Source: Streptomyces cirratus (GTDB taxonomy: Bacteria; Actinomycetota; Actinomycetes; Streptomycetales; Streptomycetaceae). From it: a DNA stretch of 64,000 nucleotides. Position numbers and translations under genes: made by a program. The stretch lies in assembly GCF_014650775.1 (NCBI RefSeq), contig NZ_BMVP01000006.1, forward strand, positions 1 to 64,000. The letters are read 5' to 3'. The notes under the pieces were generated by a model. The model was not told the origin of the DNA and ran no database searches. It was given only the letters and a program-made list of their open reading frames with translations. This document shows positions 20,400 through 29,338 of this stretch, piece by piece. Position 1 is the first letter of the stretch, and each line of letters starts with the position of its first letter.

Positions 20400-21580
20400 C
20401 GGATCTGCAGGTTGTCGAGGTACGAGCGGACGTTGCGGCGGGTCTCGGGGACGGAGTCGCCGCCGAACTTCTCCACGACGGCGTCCGCGAGGACGAGCGC
20501 GACCATGGCCTCGGCGACGATGCCCGCGGCCGGGACGGCACAGACGTCGGAGCGCTGGTGGTGGGCGACGGTCGCCTCACCGGTGGCGACGTCGACGGTG
20601 GCCAGGGCGCGCGGCACGGTCGCGATGGGCTTCATCGCGGCGCGCACGCGCAGCAGCTCGCCGGTGGTCAGGCCGCCTTCGGTACCGCCGGAGCGGCCGG
20701 TGGTGCGCCGCAGCCCCTCGGGCGTGGAGACGATCTCGTCGTGGGCCTTCGAGCCGGGCACGCGGGCCAGCTCGAAGCCGTCCCCGACCTCGACGCCCTT
20801 GATGGCCTGGATGCCCATGAGCGCGGCCGCGAGGCGCGCGTCGAGACGGCGGTCCCAGTGCACGTGCGAGCCGAGGCCGACGGGGACCCCGTACGCGAGC
20901 ACCTCCACGACGCCGCCGAGGGTGTCGCCGTCCTTGTGGGCCTGGTCGATCTCGGCCACCATCGCCTTCGACGCGTCGGCGTCGAGGCAGCGCACCGGGT
21001 CGGCGTCGAGCTTCTCGACGTCGGCGGGGGTCGGGTAGACGCCGTACGGGGCCTTGGCGGAGGCGAGTTCGACCACGTGGGAGACGATCTCGATGCCGGC
21101 GGTCTCCTTGATGAAGGACCGGGCGATCGCGCCGAGGGCCACGCGGGCGGCCGTCTCACGGGCGCTGGCGCGCTCCAGGATCGGGCGGGCCTCGTCGAAG
21201 CCGTACTTCTGCATGCCGGCGAGGTCTGCGTGGCCGGGGCGCGGGCGGGTCAGTGCCGCGTTACGGCCGGTGTCCTTGAGGAGGCCGGGGTCCACGGGGT
21301 CGGCCGACATGACCGTCTCCCACTTGGGCCACTCGGTGTTGCCCACCATGACCGCGATGGGGGACCCGAGGGAGAGCCCGTGCCGGACGCCGCCGAGGAA
21401 GGTGATCTCGTCCTGCTCGAACTTCATCCGGGCACCGCGGCCATAGCCGAGCCGGCGCCTGGCCAGGTGGTCGGCCACCAGCTCGGTGGTGACCGGGACG
21501 CCGGCGGGGAGGCCCTCCAGCGTCGCCACCAGGGCCGGTCCGTGCGACTCTCCTGCGGTCAGCCAACGCAACCTGCTCAA
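20396..21580 (-). CDS. aroC: Chorismate synthase
   Basis: Final shikimate-pathway step, forming chorismate with reduced FMN. The 394-residue protein has GESHGPALVATLEGLPAGV at the N-terminus, RPGHADLAGMQKYGF, RASARETAARVALG and RSGGTEGGLTTGE. The start is a TTG at 21580, six bases after a clear GAGGAG; no ATG or GTG in frame gives the conserved MSRLRWLTAGESHG start. It is the first of four overlapping genes aroC-aroK-aroB-aroQ. Confidence 0.95.
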   Translation of the reverse strand: MSRLRWLTAGESHGPALVATLEGLPAGVPVTTELVADHLARRRLGYGRGARMKFEQDEITFLGGVRHGLSLGSPIAVMVGNTEWPKWETVMSADPVDPGLLKDTGRNAALTRPRPGHADLAGMQKYGFDEARPILERASARETAARVALGAIARSFIKETAGIEIVSHVVELASAKAPYGVYPTPADVEKLDADPVRCLDADASKAMVAEIDQAHKDGDTLGGVVEVLAYGVPVGLGSHVHWDRRLDARLAAALMGIQAIKGVEVGDGFELARVPGSKAHDEIVSTPEGLRRTTGRSGGTEGGLTTGELLRVRAAMKPIATVPRALATVDVATGEATVAHHQRSDVCAVPAAGIVAEAMVALVLADAVVEKFGGDSVPETRRNVRSYLDNLQIR

Positions 21581-21694
21581 CGATGCTCCTCATGCTCGCG
21601 CCTGGTACAGCCTCGGCGCGATCTGGGTGCGCGGCCCGGATCCGCCGTACCCGATCCTCCCACGTCCGCACCGGTGCACCACGCTCCGGTCCAG

Positions 21695-21886
21695 CTATCG
21701 GACGGCCGTCCCACGCCGGCGCCACCACTGGAAACCCTCCCAGAGGGCCGCGGCGGCCAGGAGCGCGCCGATGGTCCACTTCGCCCAGGCCGGAAGCGTA
21801 CCGAGCAGGACGCGGGCGAACACCACGACGCCGTACGCCGCGTCCCACTTGGATGCCAGCAGCTGACCCGCCCCGATCGCGCCCAC
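21695..21886 (-). CDS. 63-residue single-span membrane protein in the aro operon
   Basis: A small protein starting at a GTG with a GAGGGG site upstream. It has one hydrophobic helix (WTIGALLAAAALWEGFQWW, about residues 37-55) preceded by a weaker hydrophobic stretch (AYGVVVFARVLLGTLPAW) and ends in a basic WRRRGTAVR tail, so it may span twice. It sits between aroE and aroC in the same orientation. Function unknown. Confidence 0.6.
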   Translation of the reverse strand: MGAIGAGQLLASKWDAAYGVVVFARVLLGTLPAWAKWTIGALLAAAALWEGFQWWRRRGTAVR

Positions 21887-21925
21887 GCGAACCCCTCTCG
21901 CCCCCCGACACCGCAGGTGCCGACG

Positions 21926-22750
21926 CTAGCGCGCGGCGAGCGCCCGCTCACCGGCGGCCCGCATGGCGGCGAGCGGGCCGGGGGCGCGGCCGGTCATCTG
22001 CTCGACCTGGAGCACGGCCTGGTGCACGAGCAGGTCGAGGCCGCCGACCAGTGCGCCGCCGCGGCCGGACCAGGCGGCGGCGAGGGCGGTGGGCCAGGGG
22101 TCGTAGAGGACGTCGAACAGGGTGCCCGGGGCCGCGGGCACGGCGGGGGCCAGCTCGTCCGTGGCTCCGGCCGGGGTGGTGGCGATGACCAGCGGCGCGG
22201 TGAGCGCCTCGGGCGCGCGCGACCAGTCGGCCGTGCGGACGTCGACACCGAGCCGCTCGCCCCACTGCCGCATCTCGTCGGCCCGGGCGCGGGAGCGGAC
22301 GTACGCGGTGACCTCACCGGTGCAGATCCGCGCGAGCGCGGCCAGCGCGGAGGAGGCGGTGGCGCCGGCGCCGAGGATCGCGGCGGCGGGCACCTTGTCG
22401 ACGCCGCGCTCGTGCAGCGCGGCGACGATGCCGGGGATGTCGGTGTTGTCGCCGACGCGGCGGCCGTCCTCGGTGAAGACGACGGTGTTGACGGCCTCGA
22501 CGGAGGCTGCGGTGTCACTGACCGCGTCGAGCAGCGGGATGACCGCCCGCTTGAGCGGCATGGTCAGGGACAGCCCCGCCCACTCGGGCCCGAGCCCGGC
22601 CACGAACCCGGGGAGCGCGGCCTCGTCGATCTCGAACCGGTCGTAGGTCCAGTCGGCGAGGCCGAGCTCCCGGTACGCGGCGCGGTGCAGCACCGGTGAG
22701 AGGGAGTGCTCGATGGGCGACCCCAGCACCGCGGCCCGTATGCGTGACAT
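21926..22750 (-). CDS. aroE: Shikimate dehydrogenase
   Basis: NADPH-dependent reduction of dehydroshikimate. The 274-residue protein has the substrate signature GSPIEHSLSPVLHRAAY, the catalytic Lys in LSLTMPLKRAVIP, GDNTDIPGI with the paired Asp, and the Rossmann loop ILGAGATASSAL. The ATG at 22750 is 6 bp after the mltG stop, so the aro genes may be read from the mltG promoter. Confidence 0.95.
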   Translation of the reverse strand: MSRIRAAVLGSPIEHSLSPVLHRAAYRELGLADWTYDRFEIDEAALPGFVAGLGPEWAGLSLTMPLKRAVIPLLDAVSDTAASVEAVNTVVFTEDGRRVGDNTDIPGIVAALHERGVDKVPAAAILGAGATASSALAALARICTGEVTAYVRSRARADEMRQWGERLGVDVRTADWSRAPEALTAPLVIATTPAGATDELAPAVPAAPGTLFDVLYDPWPTALAAAWSGRGGALVGGLDLLVHQAVLQVEQMTGRAPGPLAAMRAAGERALAAR

Positions 22751-22756
22751 GTGTTG

Positions 22757-24478
22757 CTATCCGCCGTTCTTCTGCTTCTGCCGTTCGTTGAACTCCGCTA
22801 CCAGCTTCTCGTGCTCCGCGAACGTCTTGGTGAAGGTCGTCTTCTGGCCGTCGACCGACACGAAGAACATCCAGCCGCCCCTGTCGGGGTTGAGCGAGGC
22901 GTTCAGGGCGTCGGTGCCGGGGTTGCCGATGGGACCCGGCGGCAGGCCCTTGTAGAAGTAGGTGTTGTAAGGGTGGTCGAGCGTCTTGGTCTCGGCGCGG
23001 GAGACGTTGATGTTGCTCGTGCCCTTGAGGTAGTTGATCGTGGAGTCGAATTCGAGCTTCTGGTTGGTGACGTCGTTCGTCTTCTTGAGACGGTTGTAGA
23101 TGACGTCGGACATCTTGCGGAAGTCGTCGTGGTTCATGCCCTCCGCGTTGACGAGGCTGGCGACCGTGACGACCTGGAGCGGGTTCTCCAGTCCGAGGTC
23201 CTTGGCCTTTGCTTCGAGGCCGAGCGCCGCGTACTTGTCGCTCGCGTTCTTGACCATCTGCTTGAGCAGGGCCTCGGGGGCCATGTCCTTGGTCAGGTCG
23301 TAACGCGTCGGGTACAGGAACCCTTCGAGCGGGTCCATGATCTTCGGGTTGGAGGCGGCCCAGGCCGGCAGGCCCAGGTTCTTGGCCTCGCGCTTCGCGA
23401 TGTCCTGCGTGGTGCCCTGCGGCTTGCCCAGCTTGTTGTCGATCATGGCGTAGACGTCGACGTTGCGTTTGCCCTCGGGAACGATGATGACGTTCAGCTT
23501 CGAGGGGTCCGTCATCAGCGCGACGGCGGCGGCGGCGGACATCTTCTTCTTGAGCGGGTAGGTGCCGGGCTGGATGCCCTTGCCCTTGGGGGTGTCCGCG
23601 GCCGTCACGAACGCCTTGGCGCTGGCGACGACGCCCGCCTTCTCCAGGATGCTGCCCATCTGGGCGAGGGTGGCGTTCTTGGGGATCTCGACGTCCACCG
23701 TCTCTTCGAGGCCCGGGCCGGCGTAGTCCTCGCCGGGGCCGTAGCGGGCCTTGATGTAGGTGTAACCGTAGTAGCCGCCACCGCCGAGGACGGCTGCGAC
23801 CACCACGGCCGCGACCAGGCAGGACACGCCGCGGCGTCTGGGTTTCGCCTTCGGCTTCTTCGAACGGCCCCCGCGGCGGCCACCGCCGCCACGGCCGTCG
23901 TCGTCGCCCGCGGGGGACTCCGGCTCCTCCTCGGGGTCCTCGGTGAGGAGGTCGGCGTCCTGGCTGTCCGGCTCCGGTTCCAGGTGGCGCCGGCTCGGGG
24001 GCACCGGCGGCGGGTAGGCCTCCGGGGTGGCGTACAGGTCGGGGGCCTCGCCGGGGAAGCCCGCGGCGGTCTGCTGGGCGTACGGCTCGGCGTCCGCGTA
24101 CGGGTCCGCGGGCGCGCCCGCGTACTGGCCCTGGCCGGTGTCCCAGGGCTGGCCCCCGTAGGCCGGCTGCGGCTGGTCGTTCTGCTGGTACTGCTGCTGC
24201 GGGAGGAAACCCTCCTGCGGGTACTGCTGGTACTGCTGCTGGAGCTGGTCCGGGTGCTGCTGGTACTGCTGCCCGTCCTGGAAGTGCCCGTCCGCGAACT
24301 GGGGGGTCTGGAACTGGGGGGCCTGGTGCTGCGGCGCCTGCGCGTACTGCTGCTGCGGGTCACCGGCGTAGGGCATCTGACCCTGCTGGGCCGGATGCCC
24401 GTCGTACCCCTGGTCCCCGTAAAGGGGGTCCTCGGGGTGCCACGGTTCGGGGGCGCGGCCCCGGCCATACTCAGTCAT
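22757..24478 (-). CDS. mltG: Endolytic murein transglycosylase MltG with long disordered N-terminus
   Basis: Membrane-anchored enzyme that cuts nascent glycan strands of peptidoglycan. Of 573 residues the first 215 are a cytosolic Gln/Pro/Tyr-rich low-complexity region (many QQYQQ units) ending in a basic KKPKAKPRRR stop. One transmembrane helix follows (about 217-240), then LysM-like and YceG domains outside the cell. The catalytic Glu is E446 in VASLVNAEG, with the family landmarks LEFDSTINYL and YNTYFYKGLPPGPIGNPG. Family members in other phyla are about 340 residues; the difference is the N-terminal extension. It lies in a ruvX-mltG-aroE context conserved in actinobacteria. Confidence 0.93.
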   Translation of the reverse strand: MTEYGRGRAPEPWHPEDPLYGDQGYDGHPAQQGQMPYAGDPQQQYAQAPQHQAPQFQTPQFADGHFQDGQQYQQHPDQLQQQYQQYPQEGFLPQQQYQQNDQPQPAYGGQPWDTGQGQYAGAPADPYADAEPYAQQTAAGFPGEAPDLYATPEAYPPPVPPSRRHLEPEPDSQDADLLTEDPEEEPESPAGDDDGRGGGGRRGGRSKKPKAKPRRRGVSCLVAAVVVAAVLGGGGYYGYTYIKARYGPGEDYAGPGLEETVDVEIPKNATLAQMGSILEKAGVVASAKAFVTAADTPKGKGIQPGTYPLKKKMSAAAAVALMTDPSKLNVIIVPEGKRNVDVYAMIDNKLGKPQGTTQDIAKREAKNLGLPAWAASNPKIMDPLEGFLYPTRYDLTKDMAPEALLKQMVKNASDKYAALGLEAKAKDLGLENPLQVVTVASLVNAEGMNHDDFRKMSDVIYNRLKKTNDVTNQKLEFDSTINYLKGTSNINVSRAETKTLDHPYNTYFYKGLPPGPIGNPGTDALNASLNPDRGGWMFFVSVDGQKTTFTKTFAEHEKLVAEFNERQKQKNGG

Positions 24479-24603
24479 CGGTCCCCTAGAGCCGCGAGAC
24501 GGAGGCAGCGGCTCATCGCCACGGCACCCGGTTCCGCCTCTGAAGTGGTGGGCGACGGCTGTTCGAATGCCGTCACATCGCGCGGAACGTTACCGTATCG
24601 CGA

Positions 24604-25074
24604 TCAGACAACCACTTCGACGCACTCACCGGGCGGATTACCTGATACCCGTTCGGTCTCAAGAGCGTTCTGAAGGATCACCACGGCGGCCGCCTGGTCG
24701 ATGACCGCCCGCCCCTTCTTGGCGTTCTTCCCCGACGCCCGCAGCCCCTGCGCGGCGGTGACCGTCGTCATCCGCTCGTCCACCAGACGGACCGTCACCG
24801 GCTTGATGCCCTTGGCGAGTTCGCCCGCGAAGACGCGCACCTTGGCCGCGGCCGGCCCCTCCCGCCCGCTGAGCGAGCGGGGAAGGCCGACCACGACTTC
24901 GAGCGGCTCGTACTCCTGCACGAGCTGCCGCAGCCGCCTGTGGGCGAACGGGATGTCCCGGCCGGGCACGGTTTCCACCGGTGTGGCCAGCACCCCGTCG
25001 GGGTCGCAGGAAGCGACCCCGATCCGGGCGTCCCCGACGTCGATGGCCAGTCGGCGGCCGCGGCGCAGTGTCAT
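24604..25074 (-). CDS. ruvX: RuvX/YqgF-family Holliday junction resolvase-like nuclease
   Basis: A 156-residue RNase H-fold protein implicated in pre-16S rRNA 5' processing and possibly junction resolution. It begins with the conserved LAIDVGDARIGVASCDP (first catalytic Asp), followed by VVVGLPRSLSGREG, RLVDERMTTVTAA and DQAAAVVILQNAL (C-terminal Asp). The start lies 2 bp after the alaS stop. A 124-bp gap separates it from mltG. Confidence 0.92.
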   Translation of the reverse strand: MTLRRGRRLAIDVGDARIGVASCDPDGVLATPVETVPGRDIPFAHRRLRQLVQEYEPLEVVVGLPRSLSGREGPAAAKVRVFAGELAKGIKPVTVRLVDERMTTVTAAQGLRASGKNAKKGRAVIDQAAAVVILQNALETERVSGNPPGECVEVVV

Positions 25075-25076
25075 CG

Positions 25077-27746
25077 TCAGGCCGTCTCGGCGACGAGGCG
25101 CTCGACGGCGGCGATGGCCTCGGGCACGGCGGCCGGGTTCTGGCCGCCGCCCTGGGCCACGTCCGGCTTGCCGCCACCGCCGCCACCGAGGGTCTTGGCG
25201 GCGGCACGGACCAGGTCACCGGCCTTGAGACCCCGCTCGCGGGCGGCGTCATTGGTGGCGATGACCGTCTGCGGGCGCCCGCCCGCCACGGTGAACAGGG
25301 CCACGACGACCGGTCGGCCGCCCTGGATGCGCCCGCGCACGTCGAGGACCAGCTTGCGCAGGTCGTCGGCGCCGGTGCCGTCGGGCACCTGGCCGACGAC
25401 GAGGGCCACGCCGCGGATGTCCTGGGCGTTCTCGGCGAGCCCCGCGGCGGCCTGGAGGACCTTCTCCGCGCGGAACTTCTCGATCTCCTTCTCGGCGTCC
25501 TTCAACTTGCCGAGCATGGAGGCGATCTTCTCGGGCAGCTCCTCGGGGCGGCCCTTGACCAGCTCCTGGAGCTGGGCGACGACCGTGTGCTCCTTGGCGA
25601 GGAAGTTGTAGGCGTCCACGCCCACCAGGGCCTCGACGCGGCGCACGCCGGAGCCGATGGAGGACTCGCCGAGCAGCTTGACCAGGCCCAGCTGGCTGGT
25701 GTTGCCGACGTGGGTACCGCCGCACAGCTCCTTGGAGAAGTCGCCGATGGTCACGACGCGCACGCGCTCGCCGTACTTCTCGCCGAACTCGGCGATGGCG
25801 CCCTGCTTCTTCGCCTCGTCGATGCTCATCACCTCGGCGGTGACGTCGAGCTCGCGGGAGAGCACGTCGTTGATCTTCTGCTCGACGTCGGTGAGGACGG
25901 TGCCGGGGACGGCGTTCGGGGAGCCGAAGTCGAAGCGGAAGCGGCCGGGCGAGTTCTCGGAACCGGCCTGGGCGGCCGTCGGGCCGAGCGCGTCGCGCAG
26001 CGCCTGGTGGGTCAGGTGCGTGGCCGAGTGGGCGCGGGCGATGGCCCGGCGGCGCTTGACGTCGATGGCGGCGTAGGCGGCGGCCCCCACCGTCACCTCG
26101 CCGACCTGCACCGATCCCTTGTGTACGGAGACGCCCGGGACGGGCTGCTGGACGTCGCGGACCTCGATGACGGCGCCGGAGTCGAGCTTGATCCGGCCCT
26201 GGTCGGCGAGCTGGCCGCCGCCCTCGGCGTAGAAGGGGGTGCGGTCCAGGACGACCTCGACCTCGTCGCCCTCGGAGGCGGCGGGCGCGGAGACGCCGTT
26301 GACCAGCAGGCCGACGATGGTGGACTCGCCCTGGTTGGTGGCGTAACCGGTGAACTCGGTGGCGCCGGCGCCGTCGGCGATCTCCCGGTAGGCGGACATG
26401 TCCGCGTGGCCGGTCTTCTTGGCCTTGGCGTCGGCCTTGGCGCGGTCGCGCTGCTCCTGCATGAGGCGGCGGAAGCCGCTCTCGTCCACGGAGAGGCCCT
26501 GCTCGGCGGCCATCTCCAGGGTGAGGTCGATCGGGAAGCCCCAGGTGTCGTGGAGCAGGAACGCCTTGTCGCCGGAGAGGACCGTGCCGCCGGTGGCCTT
26601 GGTCTCGGTCACGGCGGTGTCGAGGATGTTCGTGCCGCCCTTGATGGCCTTGAGGAAGGCGGCCTCTTCGGCGAGCGCGACGGTCTCGATGCGCTTGCGG
26701 TCGGTGACCAGCTCCGGGTACTGCTGCCCCATCGTGTCGATCACGACGCCGATGAGGTCCTGGACGACCGGGCCGGTGGCGCCCATGAGGCGCATGTTGC
26801 GGATGGCGCGGCGCATGATGCGGCGCAGCACGTATCCGCGACCCTCGTTGCCGGGAGTGACGCCGTCGCCGATGAGCATCGTCGAAGTGCGGATGTGGTC
26901 GGCGACCACGCGCAGCGAGACGTCGGTGTTCGCGGCGGCGCCGTACTGCACGCCGGTCAGCTCGGTGGCCTTGTCCATGACCACGCGCAGGGTGTCGGTC
27001 TCGTACATGTTCTGCACGCCCTGCAGGATCATGGCGAGGCGTTCGAGACCGAGGCCGGTGTCGATGTTCTTCGAGGGCAGGTCGCCGAGGATCGGGAAGT
27101 CTTCCTTCCCGTCGCCCGCGCCGCGCTCGTACTGCATGAAGACCAGGTTCCAGATCTCCACGTACCGCTCGTCGTTGACGGCCGGGCCGCCCTCGACGCC
27201 GAACTCGGGGCCGCGGTCGTAGTTGATCTCGGAGCAGGGACCGCAGGGTCCGGGGACGCCCATGGACCAGAAGTTGTCCTTCTTGCCCAGGCGCTGGATG
27301 CGCTCGGCGGGCACGCCGATCACGTCGCGCCAGATCTGCTCGGCCTCGTCGTCGTCGAGGTAGACGGTGATCCAGAGCTTCTCGGGCTCCAGGCCGTAGC
27401 CGCCGTCCGCCACGGAGCTGGTGAGCAGCTCCCAGGCGTACTTGATGGCGCCTTCCTTGAAGTAGTCCCCGAAGGAGAAGTTGCCGCACATCTGGAAGAA
27501 CGTGCCGTGGCGGGTGGTCTTGCCGACCTCTTCGATGTCCGGGGTGCGGACGCACTTCTGCACGCTGGTCAGCCGCGGGGCCGGGGGCTTGACCTCGCCC
27601 AGGAAGTAGGGCTTGAACGGCACCATGCCCGCGGGCACCAGCAGCAGAGTCGGGTCGTCCGCGATGAGCGACGCCGAAGGGACAACGGTGTGACCGCGCT
27701 CCTCGAAGAAGCTCAGCCAGCGGCGGCGGATTTCAGCCGACTCCAT
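25077..27746 (-). CDS. alaS: Alanyl-tRNA synthetase
   Basis: Charges tRNA-Ala. The 889-residue protein has the full layout: class II catalytic domain (MESAEIRRRWLSFFEERGHTV, then RLTSVQKCVRTPDIEEVG), tRNA recognition, an editing domain with zinc ligands HSATHL and CGGTH, and a C-terminal C-Ala domain with a Gly-rich GGGGGGKPD motif. The ATG shares a base with the stop of the upstream DUF6167 gene (TGATG). It is followed by ruvX after 2 bp. Confidence 0.97.
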   Translation of the reverse strand: MESAEIRRRWLSFFEERGHTVVPSASLIADDPTLLLVPAGMVPFKPYFLGEVKPPAPRLTSVQKCVRTPDIEEVGKTTRHGTFFQMCGNFSFGDYFKEGAIKYAWELLTSSVADGGYGLEPEKLWITVYLDDDEAEQIWRDVIGVPAERIQRLGKKDNFWSMGVPGPCGPCSEINYDRGPEFGVEGGPAVNDERYVEIWNLVFMQYERGAGDGKEDFPILGDLPSKNIDTGLGLERLAMILQGVQNMYETDTLRVVMDKATELTGVQYGAAANTDVSLRVVADHIRTSTMLIGDGVTPGNEGRGYVLRRIMRRAIRNMRLMGATGPVVQDLIGVVIDTMGQQYPELVTDRKRIETVALAEEAAFLKAIKGGTNILDTAVTETKATGGTVLSGDKAFLLHDTWGFPIDLTLEMAAEQGLSVDESGFRRLMQEQRDRAKADAKAKKTGHADMSAYREIADGAGATEFTGYATNQGESTIVGLLVNGVSAPAASEGDEVEVVLDRTPFYAEGGGQLADQGRIKLDSGAVIEVRDVQQPVPGVSVHKGSVQVGEVTVGAAAYAAIDVKRRRAIARAHSATHLTHQALRDALGPTAAQAGSENSPGRFRFDFGSPNAVPGTVLTDVEQKINDVLSRELDVTAEVMSIDEAKKQGAIAEFGEKYGERVRVVTIGDFSKELCGGTHVGNTSQLGLVKLLGESSIGSGVRRVEALVGVDAYNFLAKEHTVVAQLQELVKGRPEELPEKIASMLGKLKDAEKEIEKFRAEKVLQAAAGLAENAQDIRGVALVVGQVPDGTGADDLRKLVLDVRGRIQGGRPVVVALFTVAGGRPQTVIATNDAARERGLKAGDLVRAAAKTLGGGGGGKPDVAQGGGQNPAAVPEAIAAVERLVAETA

Positions 27747-28108
27747 CAGTGGTCCTCATTCCGGTTGTACGAGAGATTCGGGCGGTGGGTGTTCTGGTCG
27801 TGCGGGTCGAGCGCGACGGCCCGCGTCCGCCGGGGCCCGGGCAGGGCCGTGACGTTGCCGGTCAGGGCCGGCTCGTCGGGGTCCTGGCGCAGACCCAGTG
27901 CGTCGTTCAGCTGTTCTTCGCGCTGCGTCATTCCCGCCTTGACGTCCAGGGCGAATTCCTTGAGGCGGTGGCCCGCCTCGACGGCCTTGTCGGCGGCCTG
28001 CGCGGCGAGGCTCTCCGGGGTCAGCTTCTTGAGCTGCCGGTTGACCTTGGTGGTGGCCCACACGCCGGCGGCTGCGCCTGCGGTGAACCAGAAGGCTCGG
28101 CGGATCAT
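27746..28108 (-). CDS. Small membrane protein, DUF6167-like
   Basis: A 120-residue protein with a short N-terminal hydrophobic helix (AFWFTAGAAAGVWATT, residues 5-20) followed by a basic amphipathic region (KVNRQLKKLTPESLAAQAADKAVEAGHRLKEFALDVKAG, given here in parts: residues 21-60) and a polar tail. It fits the actinobacterial DUF6167 family by sequence pattern and by its position before alaS. The ATG at 28108 follows a GGAGG-like site. It overlaps alaS by 1 bp, suggesting co-translation. Function unknown. Confidence 0.8.
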   Translation of the reverse strand: MIRRAFWFTAGAAAGVWATTKVNRQLKKLTPESLAAQAADKAVEAGHRLKEFALDVKAGMTQREEQLNDALGLRQDPDEPALTGNVTALPGPRRTRAVALDPHDQNTHRPNLSYNRNEDH

Positions 28109-28116
28109 CGGAGGTC

Positions 28117-28545
28117 TCAGCCCTTCTGCTTCCGGCGCCGGGCGCCCGGCACCGTACGGCCGACGATCACAGTGCGTCGGGGGGTCTTGGTCGGCTCGGC
28201 GTCGGTCTTGCCCAGGGCCTTGCGCACGCCGTAGCCGAAGGCCGCGATCTTGACCAGCGGGCCGCCGAAGGTGGAGGCCACGGTCGAGGACAGTGCGGAG
28301 GCGTTGGAGGTGACCTCCTGCACGTCGCTCGCGATCGCGTCGACCCGGTCGAGCTGGGTGCGTGCGGAGCGCACGGTGGTGGAGGCGTCGGCGAGCAGCG
28401 GGACGGCCTGCTCGGTCACGTCCGCCACGAGCTTGGTGGTCGCCTTGAGCACCTGGGCCAGTCTCACCAGCACCACGGCGAGGAAGGAGACCAGGATGGC
28501 CCAGAAGACGGCCACGAGGATCCCGGCCACCTCTCCACCGGACAC
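28117..28545 (-). CDS. DUF948-family membrane protein
   Basis: A 142-residue protein with one N-terminal helix (about residues 5-27, VAGILVAVFWAILVSFLAVVL) and a long helical segment whose VTEQAVPLLADASTTVRSARTQLDRVDAIA pattern (residues 42-71) resembles general-stress DUF948 proteins and the signalling helices of chemoreceptors. The C-terminus is very basic (RRTVIVGRTVPGARRRKQKG). It starts at a GTG with GGAAG upstream and precedes the DUF6167 gene by 8 bp. A role at the membrane is likely; no partner can be named. Confidence 0.8.
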   Translation of the reverse strand: MSGGEVAGILVAVFWAILVSFLAVVLVRLAQVLKATTKLVADVTEQAVPLLADASTTVRSARTQLDRVDAIASDVQEVTSNASALSSTVASTFGGPLVKIAAFGYGVRKALGKTDAEPTKTPRRTVIVGRTVPGARRRKQKG

Positions 28546-28658
28546 GTTTGCACCGCTTCCTGCACATAGATCACTGGGTATGAAAAGTCTTCTCCGACCC
28601 TATCGCGCCGGAGATCCCCGGCCGTACCGGAATTCCGGCCCCGGCCGGGAAAGCAGGA

Positions 28659-28694
28659 AGCCCGCCGGCTCCCCCGAGGGGGAACCGGCGGGCT
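28659..28694 (-). terminator. rpsD terminator hairpin
   Basis: A 10-bp stem AGCCCGCCGG/CCGGCGGGCT with an inner C5/G5 extension lies about 33 bp beyond the rpsD stop. Confidence 0.75.
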
Positions 28695-28726
28695 GACCAG
28701 CCTGTGAGGCTACGACCGCCGGAAGA

Positions 28727-29338
28727 TCAGCGGGCGTAGTACTCGACGACGAGCTGCTCGTCGCAGATGACCGGGATTTCCTTGCGGTTCGGGTCGCGGT
28801 CCAGGCGGAAGGCCAGGGCCTTCAGGTTGACCTGCAGGTAACGGGGGGTCTCGCCCTCGCCTGCGTAGCCACCCTCACGGGCAACCTGGAACGGAACCTT
28901 CTCGCGGCTGCGCTCGCGAACCGTGATCACGTCGTCCGGGCGGACGCGGAACGACGGCTTGTCGACCTTGGCACCGTTGACCTCGATGTGGCCGTGGACG
29001 ACCATCTGGCGGGCCTGGTAGATGGTGCGGGCGATGCCCGAACGCAGGACCAGGGCGTCGAGGCGACGCTCGAGCTCGACGACCAGCGCCTCGCCCGTCT
29101 TGCCTTCGGCCTTCTTGGCGCGGTCGTAGGCGCGAGCCATCTGGCGCTCGGAGATGTCGTACTGCGCGCGCAGACGCTGCTTCTCGAGCAGACGAACCTT
29201 GTAGTCCGAGTTCTGCTTGCGGCCACGGCCGTGCTCGCCCGGCGGGTAGGGGCGGGCCTCGAAGTACTTGACGGCCTTCGGGGTCAGCGCAATGCCGAGG
29301 GCACGCGACTTCTTGACCTTGGGTCGCTTCTGGTTCAC
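28727..29338 (-). CDS. rpsD: 30S ribosomal protein S4, zinc-free form
   Basis: Primary 16S rRNA-binding protein of the small subunit. The 203-residue sequence has the S4 RNA-binding domain (LERRLDALVLRSGIARTIYQ, RQMVVHGHIEVNG) and conserved SDYKVRLLEKQRLRAQYD. The N-terminus lacks the CxxC zinc-binding cysteines found in other S4 proteins, making it the C-minus type known from streptomycetes. The GTG start at 29338 has GGAGGT about 9 nt upstream. It is a single-gene unit with its own terminator. Confidence 0.95.
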   Translation of the reverse strand: MNQKRPKVKKSRALGIALTPKAVKYFEARPYPPGEHGRGRKQNSDYKVRLLEKQRLRAQYDISERQMARAYDRAKKAEGKTGEALVVELERRLDALVLRSGIARTIYQARQMVVHGHIEVNGAKVDKPSFRVRPDDVITVRERSREKVPFQVAREGGYAGEGETPRYLQVNLKALAFRLDRDPNRKEIPVICDEQLVVEYYAR

